Part shown: one piece after another, positions 39,821 through 48,247 of the stretch | Layout of the letters: every line of letters starts with the position of its first letter | Position numbering within the stretch: position 1 is the first letter of the stretch | Source: Durusdinium trenchii | Lineage: Eukaryota > Sar > Dinophyceae > Suessiales > Symbiodiniaceae | Assembly: GCA_963970005.1 (NCBI GenBank) | Contig: CAXAMN010025328.1 | Span: 199,769 to 263,768 of the forward strand | Length of the DNA stretch: 64,000 nt | Direction of reading: 5' to 3' | The notes under the pieces: generated by a model | Told to the model about the DNA's origin: nothing | Databases searched by the model: none | What the model saw: only the letters and a program-made list of their open reading frames with translations | Translations under genes and position numbers: made by a program

Positions 39821-40371
39821 TTCTTAGCAGATTCTTCAGGGGGAGTGGACCTCATGAATGGTACCTCAGACCTTCTTGACCTTGTTGACCTTCCACGTGC
39901 AGGGGGTTCTTCTGGGCTTTGTCTCCGCCAAGTTTGTTCCACTCAATCTTCGTGTTAAAGACATCTTGTTTCAAAACAAGGCATCCGTTTTTCACAACCC
40001 CCCCGACAAGCGGCACTCCAAAGGAACATCCTTGTTTGCAACATGTCCTTAATGTCTTGACCATTTTCGCAGTTATACACTGCCACCCCACCCTCCCCCT
40101 CAAAATCACCTATACATATTTTTGATGGTGCGTTTCAGTGCAGCGGCTCATGAGCAGCCTGGAATCCACCGCCGGCCAATCGCAGCCGCGTCGTGCATCG
40201 TTGTCCTCCCATGGTCCTCAAGTCCGCTGCGCTCATGCCACACTCGCCCGGGGGAAGCTCCGGCATATGGTCGCCGAAGCCTCGTCGTCGCAGGGTCCTT
40301 ACATAGGAGAGAAGTGGTCGCGCCCGGCAGTTGGAACGAAGAGATTGAATGGCCCGTGGTTGAATGATCGA

Positions 40372-40460
40372 ATTGGGTATCCCATTCCCTGTAACAGTAG
40401 ATTATGATGATTAGTAGTTAATGACCTCATCTTTGTCATCAATTTACTGTATATGTTGGG
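40372..40460 (+). repeat. dispersed short repeat, copy D
   Basis: ATTGGGTATCCCATTCCCTG followed by TAACAGTAG, ATGATGATTAGTAGTTAATG and CATCAATTTACTGTAT. It is directly followed by copy E. Confidence 0.65.
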
Positions 40461-40481
40461 TATATCATGGTATATCATATT

Positions 40482-40580
40482 CCTATCTAATCCCTGTAGC
40501 ACTGGATGATGAATGATGGGGCCTGGTTGCAGGCCCTGTTCCAAAAATGGTGATTTATGTTTACCAACTGTTACTCTCCC
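40482..40580 (+). repeat. dispersed short repeat, copy E
   Basis: CTATCTAATCCCTGTAGCAC, then TGGATGATGAATGATGG, a GGCC block, AAAAATGGTGATTTATGTTT and an ACTGTTAC end. Adjacent to copy D in the same orientation. Confidence 0.6.
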
Positions 40581-41165
40581 TGCAACCCACCTGGAAGTGG
40601 AGTTCACCCTTTGCTTGTAGAGGATGTTCTGCTCGTCCATGGGGCCATGTTCCACTTCCATGGAGACTGAGACTGAGACTAGTTCCGGGGAGTGTACGGG
40701 TTTTCTAGGACCAACCCATCGTCGACTTCTCGGTCTGGACGGTCTGGACTCGTCGTTGTTCGTCGGACTTCTCGGTCTGGCCGCGTCGGTTGGGTGGCTT
40801 CGTCCGTCCGTCCGAAAGGGATAGGGAGAGCCAATGGACAGGGGCCAACGTCAAAAACGCTGGTGAACGAGCCGAATATCAGTGCAGGATCGAGCCGCTG
40901 AACGGCTTCCCCCCCCGCAAATTGGTTGAATTCACCAGGTTGTAGAGAACCCCAAATAGATAGAAAAGTTGATCCCTATACTAAAAATATACCCGTGTAG
41001 GATTCGCACAGGGGGTCCTAGGCACAATTTTATAGATACTTGAGGCCGAGGGTAGGTGACGAAAGCTAGCAGGGGTGCATCCGGACTGGTGGGACATCAA
41101 GCGGAGTGAGGCAAATGTTCATGAGGTAAAACGTTGTGAACATGTAAGACACACAAACAGCAATG

Positions 41166-41585
41166 NNNNNNNNNNNNNNNNNNNNNNNNNNNNNNNNNNN
41201 NNNNNNNNNNNNNNNNNNNNNNNNNNNNNNNNNNNNNNNNNNNNNNNNNNNNNNNNNNNNNNNNNNNNNNNNNNNNNNNNNNNNNNNNNNNNNNNNNNNN
41301 NNNNNNNNNNNNNNNNNNNNNNNNNNNNNNNNNNNNNNNNNNNNNNNNNNNNNNNNNNNNNNNNNNNNNNNNNNNNNNNNNNNNNNNNNNNNNNNNNNNN
41401 NNNNNNNNNNNNNNNNNNNNNNNNNNNNNNNNNNNNNNNNNNNNNNNNNNNNNNNNNNNNNNNNNNNNNNNNNNNNNNNNNNNNNNNNNNNNNNNNNNNN
41501 NNNNNNNNNNNNNNNNNNNNNNNNNNNNNNNNNNNNNNNNNNNNNNNNNNNNNNNNNNNNNNNNNGGGGGGGGGGGGGGGGGGGG
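41166..41585. other. assembly gap (400 N) and G20 run
   Basis: 400 undetermined bases (41166-41565), then twenty G (41566-41585), directly abutting the outer edge of the left LTR. The G run looks like a sequencing or gap-filling artefact, so the true left flank of the retrotransposon and its target duplication are not visible. Confidence 0.95.
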
Positions 41586-41794
41586 TGAAAGAGTGACTAG
41601 GGCGTACACGGTAGAGGTGCAGACCGCTAGTGTCTTTTATGCGCAGAGTCTTATCCTCTTGCTCTTTTGAGCCTTGGAGCAGTCAAGCATGGACACACTA
41701 TATCAGCTGTTGGAGTGGAACCCTGTACAGGTAGGCTCTACTTTTCAGCAGGCACAAGATTCATGTCCACTTCTAGCTGATTGCGTATGTCGCA
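41586..41794 (-). repeat. 3' LTR
   Basis: The first 163 bp (41586-41748) are identical to 56898-57060. On the plus strand it starts TG and, if it runs to 41794, ends CA (CGTATGTCGCA). Just inside is the complement of a purine-rich stretch. The inner end is inferred, because the other copy is cut off at 57060. Confidence 0.8.
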
Positions 41795-41812
41795 TACTCT
41801 TTTTCTACTGCA
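41795..41812 (-). other. putative polypurine tract
   Basis: On the minus strand, CAGTAGAAAAAGAGTA directly precedes the TG that would start the 3' LTR. This is where plus-strand priming is expected. The assignment depends on the inferred LTR end. Confidence 0.45.
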
Positions 41813-42660
41813 AGGCTAAAACAGTCCAGCTAGCTCTGACAACTTAAAAGAAAACTACGGTGCCATGTACTTACCTAATCCAGTGTGTTTCACACTTCAG
41901 AGAAGGTAATCTCATAGCTACTAAATACAGTGAGGGAGCAATAGCTGACTCACCTCAAGTACAAAATCAAAACGATAATGTACCTCGGCTGGAGACTGTA
42001 CTTTTCGCAGGCGGAGATACCATGTACCGGCGCTCACTAGCTCTTTATGGCCTGAGCTAAATCAAACTAAAAGGGAAAGCGGCTTTTTCTCTACAGAGAC
42101 CTATAAAAGAATCAAACGACACTCGCGTAACAAAGAACTAAAAATTCAAGACCGCGCAATGCAATGAATTAAGATGCCTTGCAAAATGCAAGGAGCGTAC
42201 GGTCCGAGGAATAATCTTCTCGTGACGTGGTCTCGACCGCTTTCATCCACAGACAAAATAAAACTGCATCAAAAGGACTCTTTCTCATTGACATCAAAAA
42301 CACAAGAAGGAGATACCGGCAAATGTATGTACAAAAAATCTTGCACTACAATTGCAAATCATGAAATGACTTAATCATCAACCATGAATGGTTGTCCATT
42401 AGAGGTCATCTCAGAAAAAGCGGCTGTGATAGATATCATCAGTTATGCAAAACTGTCCATACCTATCTGCATGCTAAAGCGTATAAACCTGGAATGCAGG
42501 AGTATCTTCTTTGATAAAAAGTTTCTCCTCATTGCAAACCAGAATTTATTAAAACTTCAGCCTGGCAACTTAAAGTCAAGCCTGGAAGCAAAGTATCAAC
42601 TGTAACCAGAAGTATCTTCACTTCCTAGCCATCATTTAAATTTCAGCCTTCGCTCAGGAA
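41813..42660 (-). other. untranslated tail of the retrotransposon
   Basis: About 850 bp between the stop of the third ORF and the polypurine tract. No ORF is credible on either strand, and nothing specific is recognised. Confidence 0.6.
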
Positions 42661-45600
42661 TTATGCCGCTGCAAACGATGAAGTTGCTTGATCAGAAGTT
42701 GGCGGCCTTCCTTTCCTTTTATTCTGCTTTTGTCTCTCCTTCCTCCGCAAGTTCGCCTCATGAAGAGTTGGTCCCATGCGATACTGTTTTCTGTCTCCAG
42801 ATGAAAAGGAAGCTGGTCTGAGTGAAATAAACATTGGACCATGACTGTCCTCGTCAGTGGGCCTTGAGCACATAACCTCCGTGTCAATCATAGCAAAGTT
42901 CTCTGAAAAATTACAGATGAACTCCTTCGTACTCACTGTGGAATTTTCATATTCCTCTTCACTCATTGAATGACCCCATTCAACAATGGTAGACAAACAT
43001 GTATCGCCAAGCTTTGATCCTTGGTATTCTTCTTTTTCAACAGTAGAATATTCTTCCCAGAGTTTGTCAAAGTAATCTTCACAATTCTTGAGGACCTGTG
43101 AAGTTGAACTGTAAAATGTTCTGGGAATAGGTGCTTTGATACCAGGATCTGCTTTGACACGAGCTTCTGAAAACCTGCGGATCCAATGCTGCATGGTGCT
43201 GTAATAGTAGTTAGCCATTGGCTGCCTTTTGTACCCAGACATTCTGTAGGCCAAACTATTTGCATCACCAGAAATGATGTCCACCTCATAGACAAAACAC
43301 TCGTAAAGCATCAATGCTGTCTGTTCTCCTGTCAGTAGGTGGGCATCCACAGCACGGTGTGTATCAACATGATAATTACAGACTCTGATGGTATGCATGT
43401 TCGCTCGAGTAAGTGGAACACGCTTGTCCTCAGGACCATAGTCATCAAATTCAAAGTCTGCATCCTTGAAATCTTGACGAGGCCTTGTTTCTCCAAAACA
43501 AATCTCGTAGATAGCCCAAGTTACATCACGCTGTTCACAGTGACCAAGATCTTGGTCATGTCCAGCAATGATCTTGACATATCCACCTGGTGCCAATCTA
43601 GCCATCACTGCAAGATTCTCCCAATCATTGAAACAAACTGTCCAATTCTTTTGCTCAATAAATTCCTTGGCAGGAACAAGAAGATGAGCTTCCTGGAGAA
43701 TCACGACATGTGCACGTAAAAAGAAGAGCATGTTGAAGAAAAGGTTGTTCTCAAATTGCTCATTCTGAAGTGACATGGCGCTCTGTTTGCGTGGCCTCAT
43801 TGCACTATCAAGTCCTTGGAGAAACCTTGGTGTGGTGTACTTCTGACCACGAACCATGTTGCCATAGTTCCAGGATAAAAATGTCAAGGACTCTGAGCTG
43901 GCCAATAAATTAGTTCCATATGGTTCTTCTATTCTTCCCTTGAGGAACCTTCTGCACAGCTCTTCATAGAAGGTGACAAAGTCCCAACTGGGTCCCTTGG
44001 GACCATATGATTCCAGTTCCTTCTTGAGTTCCTTTTTCGTATCCTCCAATTCTTCTCGAGCATGACCTGCCCTTTCAAGGGCCTTTGGATCGACCTGATA
44101 CCTGCCATCCAAATAAATGATGCGGTCATCATTGATGAAGAATCTCTTCAAATCATGCTCTGGTTCATGTTCATAACAATCAGGTGGAGGTACTGGACAG
44201 ATATTGCGAATGGATCGAACAAAATCATTCTCGTTGATCCTTGACTGATAATGAGGATGGGAAAAGGAAATCTCACCTTTTCTGAAACAAACATGATTCA
44301 GCAATCTTGCATGAGTTTCCCTGAAGCATAGTTGATAAAAGCCAATACCTGGATCTCCTGTAAGCTCTCCAAGCAACTTTAAAGGTGAAGTGTGCAACTC
44401 ATAGGTATTGTCAACTTTTGTTGTATCCTTTTCAACAACTACTTCAGATGGAAAAGATTCTTGGATTTCAGCCTCCAATTTCTTCTCTCCATCATCCTCT
44501 CTGACCTCCTTTATCTTCTCCACCGCCTCTTTCTTCTCTTCCATGGTTGCATCATCCTGAACTTCTTCATGAAAATGAGGATCAGGAATCTTATTCAGGC
44601 GGCTTTTCTTAGATTTCCGCTGACCTGAAGTATCATCAAGGTTAGCATCCATCTCACCTGATGGTAAGTGCGATGCAGTCGAGTCCTCACCTATCTCTCT
44701 TGACAGAAAGTGTGGTGTTGACTCTTCCTTGGCTTCCTCCTGGTCAACTTCCATCTTTGGTTCCTCTGAAGGAAAAACACCTGCATCTTCATCAAATATT
44801 TCTTCTTCCTTTCCAGGTTCAACTGCAGGATCTTCTTCAGGAACTTCCTCTTCCATATTCTCATCTTCTAGAAGTGTTCTACTTCCAGTATAGACTTCAC
44901 CAGTGATAGTGGAGACTCTTGTATAAGGAGGAACTTCTTCACCTGCTTCAAAAGCTTGTTCTGCAACATCCTTGGTGAGCAAGTCCTCTACAAGATTTTC
45001 TCCCTCGGTTCTTGGAAGAGGTCCTGAGGTCTCATAAAAATCTGTCCTCTCTGAACTGAAAGCTTCTGTCGCCTTCTCATTGTCCTTTTGATCCCTGAAC
45101 AGGTGAGTAATCTTCACAGCTTCTCCCTGTAGCACCTGATCACCTCCTCTATACTTGTCGACAATGGAGCGCCATACTGGAACATCATCATCATCAAAAT
45201 CAAGCTCCATATCATCTGCAAACAGGTATGAGATGTTTTGAGCTGCCTGTTCTTCTTCTTCTTCACGTTCTTTGGCAAGCTCCTCATCCTTCTGGATCTT
45301 GAAGATACCCTTCAGGATGTCTTGTAGTACCTTTAAGTTCAGCTTCGATGATGGCTCATACGTCCCTGAACTTACAGGCTCAACTACAACACGAGAGCAA
45401 GAAATCGCCTCCAAAAACTTGGAATTGTATTGGCGTTCAAACTCTTCCTTCTTGATCATCTCATACAAGGGATCAGAAACTGCAACACGCGCCTGAACAT
45501 ACTCACGAAGTTGATAGCATGCATGTTGCACAAATCTACTGTTGGAGTTGTGAAGAAAACTCTCCAAATGATTCCTGTCACGGTCAATCAAATACCACAC

Positions 45601-48045
45601 AATCCTTGCAGAAAAACGGAATTTCTTGAAGTTCATAGCAAAATGTGTATGATACTTCTCTGGATTCCTTTCTGCTTGTAAGGCGGCCTCTGAAGTCTTG
45701 TAGGCTGGGAGATTTGTGTCTGGATCCAAGATCATAAACTCTTCCCACAAGATCGAGTGGTCAAGAACCCACTTGGGAAGCACCTTGATGAAAAAGTCAC
45801 AAACAAGTTCTGACACAAGGTGCATGACACGACCAATCTCTTCCTCCTGCTTGAAGCGATAGTGCAATTTGGCAAATAAGGGATTGTTGAATGCTTCCTC
45901 CACTGTATTGCCAAAATTATCCCACTGAGGTTCTGGAATACCAAAGTTCCAACCCAGCAATTTGGGATCTCTGCACATATCCAAGAAGCTTGAAAGCTCT
46001 ACAGAAGCAATGCCATGGTCTGTCAGAATTTCAGCCCAGCGGCGTCCATTCTCCCAAGCACGGATGAAGAAAAACTGTTGGTATCCAGTTTGTGCCAACT
46101 CCATCCACTGAGAAATTCCGGGTTCAAAACTCGGTGCATACGTCTTGGGGTCTTCCTCTGTTCCATAAACACTTGGACGTAGCAACTTGTATCTTCTACA
46201 AAAATATTCTCTCTGGTGCCTTGTCAACCTGTCCCAATCCCTCACGAGGATCACGTCCTCTCCAGTGCTCTGGAGTACACGTGTCCCTACACGATCATGG
46301 AGTGATACCATGCCAATGTCATATACCATCCATGGGTTGAGAACCAGGTTGTTGACATTCTGAATGAACCATGTCATCTCACGCTCAGCAACATGAGCAG
46401 AGTCATCTTCTTCATCTTGTTGAGGTTCTCCAGAAGTCCTGGCTGTTGAGCTCTTCGAAGTGATGTCCGTCCAAATGTGATCAAAACGAAGCACTTCCTC
46501 ATCAGCCTTCACCAGTTTTGCCTGATCCTTGCTCAAAACTAATGGGTGAACCATAAACAAGGACCTTGAGGTAACACCATCTCCATCGACAATCAACTTT
46601 GGAGTACTATAGCCTAAGATACTCCAAGGATCACGATCATCGATTTCCTTAGGTGCAATCAAAGACCATCCTTGAAGATAATGGCCTTCTGACATCGACT
46701 GACGTGACCTCAATCGTGACCGATTGTACTCACGTTCAGGATGATTCTCATATTGGACAAAACGGGCGATAGCACCTAAATCCAAATTGTCCAACCACAA
46801 AAGCATATGCCTCTTAACTTGTTTTGTCTCAGGCTCCTGGGCATGAATCCTCCTGAGAAGTTCTCTGGCATATGGCTTGTCAATAGATAATCTGGTGAAC
46901 AAAGCTCGCACTCTCTCTTGTTGCACCTTCTCACCATTGATGAGCTCCATCATCTCCTCTGCGGACTTAGGATTTCTCAACTCCTTAGCTGGCTCTGGAG
47001 CATCTCGTGGTTGTGGTTCATCCACACTAATGTCCAAGTATTCGGGCTCCACATCACAATGTGCAAGCACCACTCCATTGTTGCTGAAGTACAGAGGACG
47101 TCCAGCCCGAAGCCAAAGAATCACATTAAGCTTCACATACAAAGGCTGTCCATAATCTCTTGGAACCACTGTACCTGGGCCTAAAGGAATGTAAAGCGAA
47201 GTTTGTGGATTGCTGTACATAAAATGAACATAATCTCTTCCTTCACCTCTATTCCTTCTATTCCAACTTTGAGGGTCTCTCATCAAACCATACCTCTCAA
47301 TGCTGGCCCAGTTCTCCCTTCTGGTAACATGAAAAACATGTCCCAAACATCTTGCCTCAATAGAAGTCAATCTATGATTCAACTTCTCTGGACTGATGTT
47401 TTGCATGAGTCCTGTATGCCCTTGGTTCACTCCCAAACGCATGGAGAAGGGCATATCGTATTGATGGCCTGTGTTGTACCAAACATTCTTGTCCAAGCGA
47501 ATCACCAAATGAAATCTTTGCTTCTCATCGCTATGCAATATAGCAAAGAAAGTATTAGGATAAATACGAAAAGGTGATGGCATACGAGCAGTTCCCTCTG
47601 TGATCAGAGGCATAAGCTCTATCATTGCCCTACTGTCCATCAACCTATCGAGAGAACGATCATGTCGTAGCATATAGTTGAGCCCCGTGGCTATCTTCCC
47701 ATAATCGTTTTGCCTCCACGCGACTCTTGTTGCCACGAACTGCCTACTTCTCTCATATTCATCCTCTTCCTCTTGGGTGACATAGCCAAGAGCGTATCTG
47801 GCAATCTCTGCGAACCACCGTACTCGAAAATTGAACTTAGTATGGTTCTCAGGTGCCAAACACATTGCAAGAATGTCGGTTAAGATCAATTCATCCTGCT
47901 CTGAGTTCCTATGGAACTCAACTGGCGTACGTGGGCGTCTCAAACGGTTTGCCCAGTTCTGAGGTTGTCCCCAAGGAACCTTTTGTGACCAGTTTCGAGC
48001 ATACTCAAAGATGTTGACCATATTGGACGCTCCCTGACCGGTCAT
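42661..48045 (-). CDS. third ORF: Tpt1/KptA-like RNA 2'-phosphotransferase fused to an EEP nuclease
   Basis: About 1794 codons from ATG 48045 (a TGA lies ten codons upstream) to TAA 42661. Residues about 113-340 carry the KptA/Tpt1 series in order: LNYMLRH (R127-H128), NQGH (208), FHVT in place of YHGT (238), RDYVH (270), then LYVKLNV and FSNNGVVL (323). Tpt1 enzymes move an RNA 2'-phosphate to NAD+. Residues about 1385-1755 carry the EEP series: LSWN, VILQE, CNYH, ISGDAN and DSHGP, as in APE-like endonucleases and Ccr4/2'-PDE nucleases. Between them lie a helical region and an acidic, disordered linker (about 44440-45260) with RKSKKSRLNK. A basic tail follows. No signal peptide or membrane segment is evident, so it is not an envelope. 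Two catalytic positions deviate: Gly for the second Tpt1 Arg, and DSH for SDH. Confidence 0.8.
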   Translation of the reverse strand: MTGQGASNMVNIFEYARNWSQKVPWGQPQNWANRLRRPRTPVEFHRNSEQDELILTDILAMCLAPENHTKFNFRVRWFAEIARYALGYVTQEEEDEYERSRQFVATRVAWRQNDYGKIATGLNYMLRHDRSLDRLMDSRAMIELMPLITEGTARMPSPFRIYPNTFFAILHSDEKQRFHLVIRLDKNVWYNTGHQYDMPFSMRLGVNQGHTGLMQNISPEKLNHRLTSIEARCLGHVFHVTRRENWASIERYGLMRDPQSWNRRNRGEGRDYVHFMYSNPQTSLYIPLGPGTVVPRDYGQPLYVKLNVILWLRAGRPLYFSNNGVVLAHCDVEPEYLDISVDEPQPRDAPEPAKELRNPKSAEEMMELINGEKVQQERVRALFTRLSIDKPYARELLRRIHAQEPETKQVKRHMLLWLDNLDLGAIARFVQYENHPEREYNRSRLRSRQSMSEGHYLQGWSLIAPKEIDDRDPWSILGYSTPKLIVDGDGVTSRSLFMVHPLVLSKDQAKLVKADEEVLRFDHIWTDITSKSSTARTSGEPQQDEEDDSAHVAEREMTWFIQNVNNLVLNPWMVYDIGMVSLHDRVGTRVLQSTGEDVILVRDWDRLTRHQREYFCRRYKLLRPSVYGTEEDPKTYAPSFEPGISQWMELAQTGYQQFFFIRAWENGRRWAEILTDHGIASVELSSFLDMCRDPKLLGWNFGIPEPQWDNFGNTVEEAFNNPLFAKLHYRFKQEEEIGRVMHLVSELVCDFFIKVLPKWVLDHSILWEEFMILDPDTNLPAYKTSEAALQAERNPEKYHTHFAMNFKKFRFSARIVWYLIDRDRNHLESFLHNSNSRFVQHACYQLREYVQARVAVSDPLYEMIKKEEFERQYNSKFLEAISCSRVVVEPVSSGTYEPSSKLNLKVLQDILKGIFKIQKDEELAKEREEEEEQAAQNISYLFADDMELDFDDDDVPVWRSIVDKYRGGDQVLQGEAVKITHLFRDQKDNEKATEAFSSERTDFYETSGPLPRTEGENLVEDLLTKDVAEQAFEAGEEVPPYTRVSTITGEVYTGSRTLLEDENMEEEVPEEDPAVEPGKEEEIFDEDAGVFPSEEPKMEVDQEEAKEESTPHFLSREIGEDSTASHLPSGEMDANLDDTSGQRKSKKSRLNKIPDPHFHEEVQDDATMEEKKEAVEKIKEVREDDGEKKLEAEIQESFPSEVVVEKDTTKVDNTYELHTSPLKLLGELTGDPGIGFYQLCFRETHARLLNHVCFRKGEISFSHPHYQSRINENDFVRSIRNICPVPPPDCYEHEPEHDLKRFFINDDRIIYLDGRYQVDPKALERAGHAREELEDTKKELKKELESYGPKGPSWDFVTFYEELCRRFLKGRIEEPYGTNLLASSESLTFLSWNYGNMVRGQKYTTPRFLQGLDSAMRPRKQSAMSLQNEQFENNLFFNMLFFLRAHVVILQEAHLLVPAKEFIEQKNWTVCFNDWENLAVMARLAPGGYVKIIAGHDQDLGHCEQRDVTWAIYEICFGETRPRQDFKDADFEFDDYGPEDKRVPLTRANMHTIRVCNYHVDTHRAVDAHLLTGEQTALMLYECFVYEVDIISGDANSLAYRMSGYKRQPMANYYYSTMQHWIRRFSEARVKADPGIKAPIPRTFYSSTSQVLKNCEDYFDKLWEEYSTVEKEEYQGSKLGDTCLSTIVEWGHSMSEEEYENSTVSTKEFICNFSENFAMIDTEVMCSRPTDEDSHGPMFISLRPASFSSGDRKQYRMGPTLHEANLRRKERQKQNKRKGRPPTSDQATSSFAAA

Positions 48046-48247
48046 CTCTGTTGATACAAAGTCCACCGGTCAGAGGCCAGTGTCCTAAGTTGTAGAAATG
48101 ACAGGTAGTCAACGATGCAAGGCAATAGTCTTCGAAAGAAAAGTGCTGATCTTGCCAAGCTAATTTGAGCCGCAGGCACAAATTCATGAAAGAAATTCAA
48201 ATTTCTCTCAAACAAAAACACATGCATTGAATTCTCTCCTCTCACTC
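48046..48247 (-). promoter_or_regulatory. pol-ORF3 spacer with splice-acceptor-like sites
   Basis: About 200 bp between the RNase H stop and the ORF3 ATG. In the minus sense a pyrimidine-containing stretch leads to CAACTTAG|G (intron end at 48085), and TCAACAG|AG lies just before the ATG (intron end at 48048). Either could accept splicing from the donor at 56864, giving a subgenomic ORF3 mRNA. Sequence match only; acceptor-like sites are common by chance. Confidence 0.35.

Larger units (their letters stand above)
35192..41165. other. stretch without a supported gene, repeat-rich
   Basis: Holds short tandem repeats (36402-36467, 36713-36842), a possible AT-rich inverted-repeat element (37587-38174), dispersed repeat copies C, D and E, and a trinucleotide tract (39475-39820). 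ORFs at 35590-36164 and 38097-38417 have no recognised domain. Confidence 0.5.

Noticed and set aside
39445-39958. Long Val-, Ser- and Thr-run ORFs on both strands
   Set aside because: Produced by a trinucleotide microsatellite; any frame of such DNA stays open.
41075-41609. ORFs of about 170 codons on both strands
   Set aside because: They read through 400 N and a G20 run.
42661-48045. Third ORF as a retroviral-type envelope
   Set aside because: It is in the env position, but no signal peptide, transmembrane anchor or Cys-rich ectodomain is evident, and two enzyme motif series are present.
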